Source: Alteromonas sp. LMIT006
GTDB taxonomy: Bacteria > Pseudomonadota > Gammaproteobacteria > Enterobacterales > Alteromonadaceae
Direction of reading: 5' to 3'
NCBI RefSeq assembly: GCF_024300645.1
Contig: NZ_CP101291.1
Span: forward strand, 1,736,001 to 1,800,000
Length of the DNA: 64,000 bases
The notes beneath the pieces were generated by a model that did not search any database, had not been told where the DNA came from, and saw only the letters and a program-made list of their open reading frames with translations. Shown here one piece after another: positions 17,961 through 27,401 of the stretch. Within the stretch, counting starts at the first letter, position 1; every line of letters begins with the position of its first letter. The position numbers and the translations under genes are program-made.

Positions 17961-19256
17961 TTACTTGGTACCAAATAAATTGTGGTGCATTTTAAAAGCA
18001 TACTCGTCAGTCATACCGGCAAGATAGTCAACGATTGCCCGTTTTTCCAAGCCTATTTCACGGTTTTTCAGCCATCTGCGGTAAGTGTTCGTCGGCAGTA
18101 ATCGTTCGGGATCAGACTGAAAAGCTTGAAATAATTCAATGACAATTTGCTGCCCTCGATACTCTGCGATTTGCACATCTGTCGTTTGAATAACGTGTTT
18201 CCAAACAAATCCTTTGAAACTCAACAGGTCCTGTTTATCCGCATCGGGCAGTACCGCTTGAAAATCAAGTAAAGGGGTTTTGAAGCGTTCTTGGCGAGTG
18301 ATTTCGATAGCGGTTATGAAATTATTTACAATGGCACCAATGGCATTTTTACGACGATAACTCTCTTCGGAAAACAGCTCTTTTGCTAGAGTGTTAATGC
18401 GTTCGGATAAACGCGTGTTGTTGCGTTGTATGGGGGTAACGACTTCTTCCATAAATTGTGCAATATGAACTTTATGTAACACGATAGCGTCTTCCAAATC
18501 ATGGATCCCATATGCTATATCATCAGCAAGTTCCATGACGGAACAATCAAAACTTTTATACAGTGTTTTACTATGTGCATTAGGAATTTCACAGAAATCC
18601 ATGAATGTCTGAGCATCATCTTGGTCAATACCAGATAGCAACCATTCAAATACGTTTGCATCACACTGATACAGTCCTTTTGGTGGGATATAGTTTCGGG
18701 CAATAATTTCTCTGATGCTGCTAGCCTGACAATCAGGGTAGGGTGCACTTAGATTATCAAGATAATTTGGGTATTTAATCAGACCCAGTAAAGTACGTCT
18801 TGACAGATTCATACCATTGGCTTTGGTATAGGGTTCGAGAGCCGAAACGATGCGAAAGGTTTGTCCATTTCCTTCAAAACCACCGTTGTCTTTTAAAACA
18901 TAATTTAATGCAATTTCGCCACCATGGCCAAATGGCGGATGACCGATATCATGCGCCATACATATGGTTTCGATTAAATCGCTGTCCAAAGACAACATCT
19001 TTGACTGTGTTGGAAATTTAGAATTGAGTTGTTCGGTGATCCCTGCACCAATTTGAGCCGCCTCAAGTGAATGAGTCAGACGAGTGCGATAAAAATCATT
19101 AACCCCGATACCGTGTATTTGTGTCTTGGCTTGCAAGCGACGAAATGCAGCTGAGTGCATTACTCTTGCTTTATCGCGCTGAGCCGCACTGCGGTGGTCG
19201 CCGTCCCTTAAATCGGTTCTCGGTTGAAAACGTTGTTCCCAAATTTGGTGAGTCAT
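17961..19256 (-). CDS. dGTPase-like HD-domain triphosphohydrolase
   Basis: 431 residues, HD superfamily. RTRLTHSLEAAQIG supplies the first metal His, AHDIGHPPFGHGGE the His-Asp pair and following His residues, and the later ELADDIAYGIHDLEDA carries the last Asp. This is the dGTPase/dGTPase-like family that splits dNTPs into deoxynucleosides and triphosphate; the length matches the dGTPase-like branch rather than E. coli Dgt (505). Its start is close to the CheB-CheR gene's terminator, so it is transcribed separately. Confidence 0.9.
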   Translation of the reverse strand: MTHQIWEQRFQPRTDLRDGDHRSAAQRDKARVMHSAAFRRLQAKTQIHGIGVNDFYRTRLTHSLEAAQIGAGITEQLNSKFPTQSKMLSLDSDLIETICMAHDIGHPPFGHGGEIALNYVLKDNGGFEGNGQTFRIVSALEPYTKANGMNLSRRTLLGLIKYPNYLDNLSAPYPDCQASSIREIIARNYIPPKGLYQCDANVFEWLLSGIDQDDAQTFMDFCEIPNAHSKTLYKSFDCSVMELADDIAYGIHDLEDAIVLHKVHIAQFMEEVVTPIQRNNTRLSERINTLAKELFSEESYRRKNAIGAIVNNFITAIEITRQERFKTPLLDFQAVLPDADKQDLLSFKGFVWKHVIQTTDVQIAEYRGQQIVIELFQAFQSDPERLLPTNTYRRWLKNREIGLEKRAIVDYLAGMTDEYAFKMHHNLFGTK

Positions 19257-19273
19257 TCCTTAAATCCTTCTCA

Positions 19274-19306
19274 TAAAAAAGGGCAATGCGCTCACATTAC
19301 CCTTTA
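19274..19306 (-). terminator. Terminator after the CheB-CheR-PAS gene
   Basis: On the minus strand AAGGGTAATG pairs with CATTGCCCTT (one G.U) and is followed by a T-run. Confidence 0.85.
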
Positions 19307-19329
19307 ACTTGGTGAATGTCGATAAGACG

Positions 19330-21858
19330 TTATTTGAGCTCTCGCATGGAGATAACCACACCATTGTTATTCTGACCAATGGTGTAAGGACTGATTGATA
19401 TCTCAACTTCTCGCCCATTTTCAGCTTTGGTCGTTTGATGGACACTTTCACCGCCGTTGTTGACGCTGTTTATGTGTTCGTGCAAACCTTCAAATTCGAA
19501 CTTGAGTGACAAATCCATAAATGGACGATTCAAATCGAAGTCCATGATATTCATAAAGTTCGTTAATGGACGAGTATAACGACGAATGCGCAAATCAGAA
19601 TCCAAGAACAACACGGCAAGTTCTGTGGCAGTTAATAAATTCTCTAAGTCATTATTAATATCTGTCAGTTCGACAATTTTTTGTTGATATTCGCTGTTTA
19701 CCGTATACAACTCTTCGTTTACCGATTGCAATTCTTCGTTGGTTGATTGCAACTCTTCGTTGGCCGCCATGAGTTCTTCATTACTCGACTGTAATTCCTC
19801 ACTAGTGGTATCCAAATCCTCTAATGCCTCACGATACATACGCTGACATTCAACAAGCGAGCTATCGAGTTCCATAATTCGTTGCTGGGTTTGTTCATCT
19901 GGGGTATAAACTACGTCAGCAACTGGCTTGCTACTGACGCTTTCTTCAATAAAGCTGATGGCGATGTATTTTTCGACTTCATCATCTTCGGTAAAGGTAT
20001 AGCAGTTCAAACCATAGCTTTTAAGCATGCCCTCGGCGTCCTTTTCGCTTAACACACTTTCCATTAATACGCTTTTGTCTTCCCTAATTACTTGGTGTGC
20101 AGCAGACAAAACGTGACTGGTTAATTCAGGAATCAAAATATCAGCAACATCTTTAGTGACTTCGCCGGGCTTAAGTTTTGTCGTGAAGATCGACGTATCC
20201 CCGTAGCTGTATACCAGTTGTAGTTTGGAATCGATGATAAACGTAGGCGGAATATAACGTTCTTGTAATGACTTTATTCCGATCAAGCGATTGCGCGGCT
20301 TAATCGCACGTTTGTTGATGCGTTCGATGTATTGTGGAATGGTTTTTGGTTCATACCCGCCGCGACGGATCCCTTGCGTGGTAATCGATGAAACAGGGAT
20401 GCGTAAATCTTGGGTTTTTTGGTATACGCGCAGTTTTGAGTCAATGGTGTGGAAATAGTTTGAGAAATTTCCTGGGGATTCAGCGCTACCAAGCACCATG
20501 TAGCCATTTTTCTTGAGCGCAAAATGGAAAAATGCGAGCGCTTTTTGTTGTGCTGGGGTCTGTAAATAAATCAATGTATTACGACAGCTAACCAAATCCA
20601 TGTTCGAGAATGGCGGATCTTGAATGACATTGTGTGTGGCCAATACAACCAGCGAGCGTAGCTCTTTTGTAACTTGGTAATTTCCATCAGAAAGGGTATG
20701 GAAGTAGGTGCTTAGGTATCTACTGGGCACCTCATTGGAGATGCCAGTAGGGTAAATTCCGGTCGCTGCGTACGCGACAGCGGACTGATCAATGTCTGAA
20801 GCAAAAACCTTGATTTGACGCTCTAAGCCAAGTTCTCGAATTGTACTGTCAAATAACATGGCAATCGTGTAAGCCTCTTCACCGGTGGAGCAACCCGTAC
20901 ACCATACGCGAATAGGGTCCTTCGGAGTACTTTCCATTACTAGAGGTTTAACAACGTCTTCACGTACCTTGTCCCATAACTCTTTGTCACGGAAAAACTG
21001 AGTGACACCAATGAGTAGATCTTGTTTAACCAGTTCTATTTCATTTTCGTTTTCTTGTAGGTATTCCCAATACTCTTGCAAAGAAAGTTTATTGTTAATA
21101 CTCATACGGTGCTCAATACGGCGAGCAACAGTGGACTCTTTGTAAGCTTTAAAGTCCAAGTCCGTTTGTTTTTGGATGAGCTTGAGGATCTGTTCCAAAA
21201 TGCCTGTATTCTGTGATAAATGGAACTTGAATTTGTCAGTAGTGGTCGCAGTTAATGGATGCGAGATAAAGTTTTTGATGTACTTTGGCATCTCAGTGAC
21301 TTTTAATACAAAATCCACTGAGCCCGTGTTTATCGCATTTTGTGGCATGCCATTAAATTGTGCTTCTTCAGGATCTTGTGCAATGACCATCGCACCAGCT
21401 TCTTTTAATGCCTGAATGCCTCGACAGCCATCTGAACCAGTCCCGGATAAGATAATACCAACCGCTTTATTTTGGGAATCTTCTGCAAGAGTCCTAAAAA
21501 ACTCATTGATGGGTAAGTTGATGCGATTGTCAGGTGGCAGTTCAGACAAGTAAATCTTACCATCAGTTACTCGCATAAGTTTACCGGCAGGAATCAAATA
21601 GACAGTGTCGGCAAGTAACGTTTCACCTTCAGTCGCTTGATGCGTTGGCATGTTCGTATGCTTTTTGAGGAGTTCATCCATCATACTCTTGAAGTCGGGT
21701 GACAAATGTTGCACCACAACAAAAGCACAACCCAAATCATCGGGTAATGCATCAAATAAACTTTCTAAAGCCTCGAGACCACCAGCTGAAGCCCCGATAG
21801 CGACAATGTGAGAAGGGGTGTTGCCTGAACGAGATTCATCTTGCATCGATATATCCAT
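19330..21858 (-). CDS. CheB-CheR-PAS fusion protein
   Basis: 842 residues in four parts. Residues ~15-200: CheB methylesterase domain with Ser in GASAGG, His in VVQHLS and Asp in GTGSDG; no receiver domain precedes it. About 205-480: CheR methyltransferase with the SAM motif CTGCSTGEEAY. About 655-740: a long coiled coil built on repeats of EELQSxNEEL. About 740-842: a PAS domain ending in SPYTIGQNNNGVVISM. Many relatives continue into a histidine kinase; this one stops after PAS, and a separate PAS kinase lies directly upstream on the same strand. No receptor, CheA or CheY gene is nearby, so the methylated target is unknown; it may act as a signalling scaffold and not in classical chemotaxis. 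Cytoplasmic, no membrane segments. Confidence 0.92.
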   Translation of the reverse strand: MDISMQDESRSGNTPSHIVAIGASAGGLEALESLFDALPDDLGCAFVVVQHLSPDFKSMMDELLKKHTNMPTHQATEGETLLADTVYLIPAGKLMRVTDGKIYLSELPPDNRINLPINEFFRTLAEDSQNKAVGIILSGTGSDGCRGIQALKEAGAMVIAQDPEEAQFNGMPQNAINTGSVDFVLKVTEMPKYIKNFISHPLTATTTDKFKFHLSQNTGILEQILKLIQKQTDLDFKAYKESTVARRIEHRMSINNKLSLQEYWEYLQENENEIELVKQDLLIGVTQFFRDKELWDKVREDVVKPLVMESTPKDPIRVWCTGCSTGEEAYTIAMLFDSTIRELGLERQIKVFASDIDQSAVAYAATGIYPTGISNEVPSRYLSTYFHTLSDGNYQVTKELRSLVVLATHNVIQDPPFSNMDLVSCRNTLIYLQTPAQQKALAFFHFALKKNGYMVLGSAESPGNFSNYFHTIDSKLRVYQKTQDLRIPVSSITTQGIRRGGYEPKTIPQYIERINKRAIKPRNRLIGIKSLQERYIPPTFIIDSKLQLVYSYGDTSIFTTKLKPGEVTKDVADILIPELTSHVLSAAHQVIREDKSVLMESVLSEKDAEGMLKSYGLNCYTFTEDDEVEKYIAISFIEESVSSKPVADVVYTPDEQTQQRIMELDSSLVECQRMYREALEDLDTTSEELQSSNEELMAANEELQSTNEELQSVNEELYTVNSEYQQKIVELTDINNDLENLLTATELAVLFLDSDLRIRRYTRPLTNFMNIMDFDLNRPFMDLSLKFEFEGLHEHINSVNNGGESVHQTTKAENGREVEISISPYTIGQNNNGVVISMRELK

Positions 21859-22045
21859 AATTCATCTTTTCATTTATGTATTTAAAATAGCACACGAGCA
21901 CAAACCATTCACTATTCAAGAAGTAAATATTCTAATTGTCACAGCGGCATCCTAGTGTTGCGGTATCCTTGTGTTGCAACATCGTGGAGTATTCCAGCAG
22001 CGTCGGTTGATCATCGCCAAACAACATGATGGTGTGTCCTTTTAA

Positions 22046-23614
22046 TTATCGTTTAGTATAGTCAAAATGTTTAATATTAGTGGGAATTTTTTGGAGAGTT
22101 GTGATCGCCATGGGGACGCTAAAGATAAATGTCGAACCCACACCAACGATCGATGAAACCTTGATTTCACCTCCCATTAATTCTGCGATACTTTTACAAA
22201 TCGCTAAACCCAAGCCGGTCCCACCAAAGTGGCGAGTGGTTGACTCATCAGCTTGTTTAAAGGGTTCAAAAATCGAATTCAACTTGGCAGCAGGGATGCC
22301 AATGCCTGTATCTTTTACACTAAAAGATACATTTTCTGTATCGCCAGAAATACGCAATAAAACGGCGCCTGTTTGAGTAAACTTGATGGCATTTGCCAAA
22401 AAGTTATTGAGAACTTGGTTGATCCTGATGGGGTCTGTACTGCGTTTAGGGTTAAAGCCTGGTGAGATTTCAATATCGAGCTTTAATGGTTTTTGTAGTT
22501 GTAATTTAAACTTATCAATAGCCTTTTTGCCTAAGTCGGTAATGTCGACAGCGATACTTTCAAGTGCCATTTCATGGGAGTCAATTTTAGATAAGTCGAG
22601 AATATCATTAATCAGCGAGAGGAGATCGTTTGACGACTGCATGGCCATTTCGATGAGACTTTGCGAGTCTGCATCCAAATCATAACTTTGTAGGATTTGT
22701 AATGCACCCATAATCGTATTCATTGGAGTGCGGATTTCGTGACTCATATTGGCTAAAAAACGGGTGCGAGCATTCGTCGCATCCTGTGCCTTAATCATAT
22801 TTTCTTGTGCAAGCGTAGCCTGATTGACAATTTCTTGCTGGATTATTTCACTTTCAGTGGTATCTACACAGGTTCCGACGATACGAAAATTTTGTCCAGT
22901 TTCATCGATGTAAAACCGAGCATTGATTTTGATAAATGCGATACGGCCGAGTGCCGTCATTATTCTAGAGGTAATCAGGAGGGTGTTATTTTCCAACAAT
23001 CCTTTACTACCCTGGTTAAAATTATCAATGAATTCCTTGCGATCCTCTGGGTGGATCATATCTACCCATGAACTAAAACCTCGAATATCATGAGCTGAGA
23101 CGACATCAAAAAGCACAAACATAGAATCATCCCAATACAACTTATCGCTTGCAACATGATAATCCCATGTACCGGTATTGGATGCGTAAAGGGCAAGATT
23201 CACGCGTTCACGGAAAAACGCACTTTCCTCTTGTTCTTTTATTTCTAATGTTACATCTTGAGCCGTACCAAATCGTCTGTGGATTACCCCATCGACAAAT
23301 TCACCGGTCATAGACAGTTTGATTTTTTTTTGTTTATTTTTTGCTGTGCGGATTGTGGTAATCAGTTCAAAGGGTTTTTGAAATCTTTCCAACTGCTTCA
23401 AGGCACTAGTGATTTTTTCCATATCATCGGCATTGAAAAAAATCGAGTGTTGTTCGATGACTGGGGAGTAATTCTCAATATCACAGTCAAATACTTGATA
23501 CATTCCCTGCGACCACAACATCTCACCAGACACATAGTTAAATTCAAAGGAACCCAGTCTTTGTGAATCTTCTATGAACTTATTAAGTTGTGATTGAGGT
23601 TGCATTAAATCCAT
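22046..23614 (-). CDS. Soluble PAS-PAS sensor histidine kinase
   Basis: 522 residues, no membrane segment. Two PAS/PAC modules (about 15-135 and 140-265), a short coiled linker, then HisKA with the phospho-accepting His in LANMSHEIRTPM (about residue 290), and HATPase_c with N-box NFLANAIKFT, G1 DTGIGIP, F-box FEPFKQAD and G2 GGTGLGL. No receiver or Hpt domain, so its phosphate goes to a separate protein not seen here. It ends 187 bases before the CheB-CheR-PAS gene and starts 12 bases after yfbR, so kinase and fusion protein probably work together. Confidence 0.93.
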   Translation of the reverse strand: MDLMQPQSQLNKFIEDSQRLGSFEFNYVSGEMLWSQGMYQVFDCDIENYSPVIEQHSIFFNADDMEKITSALKQLERFQKPFELITTIRTAKNKQKKIKLSMTGEFVDGVIHRRFGTAQDVTLEIKEQEESAFFRERVNLALYASNTGTWDYHVASDKLYWDDSMFVLFDVVSAHDIRGFSSWVDMIHPEDRKEFIDNFNQGSKGLLENNTLLITSRIMTALGRIAFIKINARFYIDETGQNFRIVGTCVDTTESEIIQQEIVNQATLAQENMIKAQDATNARTRFLANMSHEIRTPMNTIMGALQILQSYDLDADSQSLIEMAMQSSNDLLSLINDILDLSKIDSHEMALESIAVDITDLGKKAIDKFKLQLQKPLKLDIEISPGFNPKRSTDPIRINQVLNNFLANAIKFTQTGAVLLRISGDTENVSFSVKDTGIGIPAAKLNSIFEPFKQADESTTRHFGGTGLGLAICKSIAELMGGEIKVSSIVGVGSTFIFSVPMAITTLQKIPTNIKHFDYTKR

Positions 23615-23626
23615 TTGCTTATCTGC

Positions 23627-24229
23627 TTAATTGTGACTTAATTCATCGACGCTAACCGCACATAATTCAGCAAACGTTTCAAGAAAAAACTCGACTTCAG
23701 GCATGTCTTCAGCAAAGTTTTGAATCATTATTGATAAGCGTTGAGCGACATGATCAAACTCGTGATTGCCAAATCGAAGTTCGTCTTTTGCTTTGAGATA
23801 AGCTGAGAGTAAATCTGCCGCTTTAACAATTTGCTTGTATTCTGGGTCCACATTATTTTGGATCAATAAAGAATCGAATAACGGTTGTAATTTAGGGGGT
23901 AATGTTGCCAGACATTCTTGCTCAGCAAGCGCTTCGAGTTTTTTGAATTCAGCCGTGAGGGCAGGATTATGGTATTTGGTTACGTGGTTGATATCTTGAA
24001 GTTTGGTTTCCGAAACCTCATGGTAGAGTGCGGTTGTTGCGACCTTGTCAGGATTAATATTACCGCCGAAATACGTGTTTCGGATGACCGCAAGCAGATG
24101 TGCAATCACAGCAACTTGGTGTGAATGCTCTGCGACATTCTCAGACTTTATGCTGTGCATCAATGCCCAACGCTTGATTAATGGCATTCGCAAAATCCAA
24201 GCTAAAAAAGCACTTTGCTGCTTCATCAT
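23627..24229 (-). CDS. YfbR-like 5'-deoxynucleotidase with altered HD motif
   Basis: 200-residue HD-domain protein matching E. coli YfbR, which dephosphorylates deoxynucleoside 5'-monophosphates. N-terminus (WALMHSIKSENVAEHSHQVAV) and the later Asp in VKAADLLSAYLKA are conserved. The HD pair itself reads His-Glu (LYHEVSE; the Glu codon is GAG, complement of 24017-24019) where E. coli has HDASE, and the following TGDLPTPVKY motif is replaced by KLQDINHVTKY. So one of the four metal ligands is changed. Activity cannot be assumed. Five bases after alaA and probably co-transcribed with it. Confidence 0.85.
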   Translation of the reverse strand: MMKQQSAFLAWILRMPLIKRWALMHSIKSENVAEHSHQVAVIAHLLAVIRNTYFGGNINPDKVATTALYHEVSETKLQDINHVTKYHNPALTAEFKKLEALAEQECLATLPPKLQPLFDSLLIQNNVDPEYKQIVKAADLLSAYLKAKDELRFGNHEFDHVAQRLSIMIQNFAEDMPEVEFFLETFAELCAVSVDELSHN

Positions 24230-24234
24230 GTTAC

Positions 24235-25449
24235 TTAACCTTGTTGATAAGTAGAAAAGAAACGTTCAAGTCGAGAAAAAGCGGAAGATAAGACATCAGT
24301 ATGTGGTAAGAACACTAACCTAAAATAGCATCCTTCGTTCAAATTAAAAGCTCGGCCGTGGACTAAAAGCATTTTTTCTTCTTGCAGTAAATCAAAAATC
24401 ATTTGTTCGTCATTACGTATTCTGAATTTTTCAGCATCGACACGAGCGAATGCATACAAAGCTCCCATTGGTTTAACACAGGTTATACCTTCGATCTGGT
24501 TGAGCTTGTCATACGCCATGTTACGCTGTTGCAATAAACGCCCACCATCGTGTACCAGATCATTTATCGATTGGTAACCACCTAAAGCCGTTTGAATGGC
24601 ATGTTGGCAAGGAACATTGGCACACATACGCATTGAAGATAGCATATTAAGACCATTAATATACTCACGAGCAATTCGCTTATTTCCCGATACCACTAAC
24701 CAGCCAGCCCGAAAACCGGCAACGCGATAATTCTTTGATAAACCTGAGAAGGTGACCATAAACAAGTCATCTGCTAACGATGCAATACACGTATGCTGCG
24801 CCTCGTCATATAAGATTTTGTCATAGATTTCATCACTAAAGATGACCAAGTTATGCTCTCTGGCAATATCGATGATCGATAATAGTAATTCTTTGGAATA
24901 CACCGCACCGGTCGGGTTGTTTGGATTGATTAACACAATGGCTTTCGTGTTGGCTGTGATTTTCCCGCGAATATCATCCAAATCCGGGAACCAACCCGCT
25001 TGCTCATCACAGCGATAATGCACAGGTGTGCCAGATGAAAGACTGACCGCCGCGGTCCATAGAGGATAATCTGGTGCAGGCAACAACACTTCGTCGCCGG
25101 TGTCGAGTAAAGCTTGCATTGACATCATAATCATTTCACTGACGCCATTACCAATAAAGACATCCTGAGCCGAAATGCCCATGACAGCCTTTTGTTGATA
25201 ATATTGCATTACAGCTACTTTGGCAGCGTAAATCCCAGTTGCTTCCGAGTAGCCTTGTGCGGAAGGTAAATTATAGATGACGTCTTTTAAAATATCGTCG
25301 GGTGCCTCAAAGCCAAATGGGGCAGGGTTACCGATGTTTAATTTGAGGATACGATGACCTTCTTCTTCCATGATTCTGGCTTTTTCATGAATAGGGCCTC
25401 GGATGTCATAACAGACGTTATCCAATTTACTGGATTTGTTTACTAACAC
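24235..25449 (-). CDS. alaA: Alanine/glutamate-pyruvate aminotransferase AlaA-type
   Basis: PLP fold-type I aminotransferase forming alanine from pyruvate and glutamate. KSSKLDNVCYDIRGP, NIGNPAPFGF, INPNNPTGAVYSKELL and the Schiff-base Lys in GLSKNYRVAGFR follow E. coli AlaA. GTG at 25449 gives 404 residues, the family length; the frame is open to GTG 25506, which would add 19 residues without homology and no better ribosome-binding site. First gene of the alaA-yfbR-kinase-CheBR run. Confidence 0.93.
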   Translation of the reverse strand: MLVNKSSKLDNVCYDIRGPIHEKARIMEEEGHRILKLNIGNPAPFGFEAPDDILKDVIYNLPSAQGYSEATGIYAAKVAVMQYYQQKAVMGISAQDVFIGNGVSEMIMMSMQALLDTGDEVLLPAPDYPLWTAAVSLSSGTPVHYRCDEQAGWFPDLDDIRGKITANTKAIVLINPNNPTGAVYSKELLLSIIDIAREHNLVIFSDEIYDKILYDEAQHTCIASLADDLFMVTFSGLSKNYRVAGFRAGWLVVSGNKRIAREYINGLNMLSSMRMCANVPCQHAIQTALGGYQSINDLVHDGGRLLQQRNMAYDKLNQIEGITCVKPMGALYAFARVDAEKFRIRNDEQMIFDLLQEEKMLLVHGRAFNLNEGCYFRLVFLPHTDVLSSAFSRLERFFSTYQQG

Positions 25450-25619
25450 AATTATTTCGCTCTTGTTTCTGATACGGAAAGAATACCTTACATCACTTGA
25501 TTTCACTAGTGTTTTTCATAGACAGTAGAAACTTTTCTAGTGCAGAACGGTCTTAGCTAATAGGAGGTATTATATTACCAATTTATTTGGCAGGTTTGAC
25601 CTTTGCGCGTTAGCCATTG

Positions 25620-25664
25620 AATCTGGACCAACGATGAGTTCGTTGAGTTAGCGGGTTCCAGATT
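25620..25664. repeat. Nested inverted repeat upstream of the DUF2189 gene
   Basis: Outer arms AATCTGGA (25620-25627) and TCCAGATT (25657-25664); inner CAACGA (25629-25634) and TCGTTG (25640-25645). Lies in the 316-base gap between alaA (-) and the DUF2189 gene (+). No T-run. Function unknown. The same gap holds a weak promoter (TTAGGA, 18 bp, TATAAT at 25719-25724) for the DUF2189 gene. Confidence 0.5.
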
Positions 25665-25765
25665 AGTTCGCTTAGGGAACAACATCGATTTTCATTAGGA
25701 TATTATCCAATTTGCCGTTATAATGTTAATTGAATGTAAATTAATAGTTAACAGCTGAGGTTCAG

Positions 25766-26560
25766 ATGTCTAGACATTTTGATGAAATGCCAGAAACGGC
25801 GATAAGTAAAAGCGGGATATCTCGTGTTATTCCATGTAAAGAACTCGAGCTGGGCGACCCGATAAAGTGGCTTTCTTTGGCTTTGCAAGATTGGCAAAGA
25901 GCCCCCATAATATCACTCTTTTATGGGCTTATTTTTGCATTCATACCTTGGGTGATAACCTATTGGGTGGCAATGACTGGGTGGCACCTTGTGATCCTCC
26001 CTGCCATAGTATGCTTTATGCTAATTGGTCCGTTTCTTGCCGCTGGTTTATATGATGTGAGCTGGGAAATCGAAAAGCAACATGAGCCTTCGCTGCGTCA
26101 TTCGCTCCGCGCAATTCGCCGCAACACAGTGAATGAGTGGGCATTTGGTGTGATGCTCATGATCTTTATGGTATTTTGGCTTCGCGTAGCCTCTCTTATT
26201 CATGCCTTATATCCCGCCTACTTAGATCCTAATTTTACTAATCTTTTACCCTTTTTAGTTCTGGGTGTGGGCGTGGGGGCAGTGTTTACCGCCATCGTGT
26301 TTTTCATTACCGCATTTACACAACCGATTCTCATGGAACGTCAAGTTGACTTAGCGACGGCGGTATTAACGAGCATCAATGCCGTCTGGTTAAATAAAAT
26401 GCCGATGTTGATTTGGTCAGGTATTATCTTTTCTGCCGTTGCAATTGGCTTCGTTACAGGGTTCTTAGGCTTCATCTTTCTGATGCCGCTGATTGGTTAT
26501 GCGTCGTGGCATGCTTACATTGATACGATAGAAACCAAGCGCGAGCGTAATTATGAGTAA
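25766..26560 (+). CDS. DUF2189 integral membrane protein
   Basis: 264 residues with about six hydrophobic membrane segments, the first pair near residues 48-95 and others near 125-145, 160-190 and 210-245. Pattern WLSLALQDWQRAP at the N-terminal edge and FTQPILMERQVDLATAV in the second half are typical of DUF2189 proteins. No enzymatic motif is seen; function unknown. Transcribed alone between alaA and gmhB. Confidence 0.8.
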   Translation: MSRHFDEMPETAISKSGISRVIPCKELELGDPIKWLSLALQDWQRAPIISLFYGLIFAFIPWVITYWVAMTGWHLVILPAIVCFMLIGPFLAAGLYDVSWEIEKQHEPSLRHSLRAIRRNTVNEWAFGVMLMIFMVFWLRVASLIHALYPAYLDPNFTNLLPFLVLGVGVGAVFTAIVFFITAFTQPILMERQVDLATAVLTSINAVWLNKMPMLIWSGIIFSAVAIGFVTGFLGFIFLMPLIGYASWHAYIDTIETKRERNYE

Positions 26561-26705
26561 TTTTATTTAATCGAATTGGTGGGCTTACGCTACGGACTTA
26601 AATTGACTTTTGAGTAATCCCCAGCGCGCCCACAAGCTATTGGCATTTTGTTGTCATTCACAAAAGACTAGGCACTGATTTACCACTATCAAACTCAAAA
26701 TTACA

Positions 26706-26748
26706 TATAACCAATTCAAACTGCTCGTGATAACATTGTTTGGTTATA
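26706..26748. repeat. Inverted repeat upstream of gmhB
   Basis: Perfect 9-bp arms TATAACCAA (26706-26714) and TTGGTTATA (26740-26748), about 70 bases before gmhB. Possible operator; no regulator is assigned. Confidence 0.4.
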
Positions 26749-26816
26749 ACGTATCTATCTTAATAATGAACTTATCAAATAACACAACTGATATAACGCA
26801 TAAGAGAGTCTGACAG

Positions 26817-27401
26817 GTGAGAAACAAAGCTGTTTTTTTTGACCGTGATGGCATAATCAATATCGATAAAGGGTATGTCAGCGATAGCGATGATTTTGAG
26901 TTTGTCGATGGTATTCACGCGTTAATACGCCATATTAATAGCAAAAAGTTACAGTGCATTGTAGTGACAAATCAATCTGGCATCGCCCGAGGAATGTATA
27001 GCGTTGAGCAATTTAAGCGCTTAACTCAATGGATGTTGGATACTCTGCTGTCTGATGCAGCCATCATTGATGATGTGTACTTTTGCCCACATCATCCAAG
27101 CGCAGGAGACACATCAAATACCCGTAAGTGTATTTGTCGTAAACCACAGCCAGGTATGCTGTTTTTTGCGTCGGTAGAACACGACATTGATTTGACCCAA
27201 TCCATTATGATTGGTGATAGTGAACGCGATATTGAAGCTGCAATAATCGCCAATCTAAAACAGGCAATCTGGGTAACGAGCACTACAGACCCGGTAGCGC
27301 TGGAACGTTTGCATTACACCAAAGAGGCTTATCAAGCCGACACGCAGATTACTATCGTGCCGACTGTATCGAGTATTTTAGCTACCTTGCGAATTGACTG
27401 A
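26817..27401 (+). CDS. gmhB: D-glycero-beta-D-manno-heptose 1,7-bisphosphate 7-phosphatase
   Basis: HAD-type phosphatase of the ADP-heptose pathway for LPS inner core. 194 residues. FFDRDGIIN motif I, VVTNQSGIARG motif II, the zinc loop CPHHP...CICRKP, and GDSERDIEAA motif IV. The zinc loop and size separate it from other HAD enzymes. Start is GTG. Its last 20 bases overlap the 3' end of yejM on the other strand. Confidence 0.92.
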   Translation: MRNKAVFFDRDGIINIDKGYVSDSDDFEFVDGIHALIRHINSKKLQCIVVTNQSGIARGMYSVEQFKRLTQWMLDTLLSDAAIIDDVYFCPHHPSAGDTSNTRKCICRKPQPGMLFFASVEHDIDLTQSIMIGDSERDIEAAIIANLKQAIWVTSTTDPVALERLHYTKEAYQADTQITIVPTVSSILATLRID

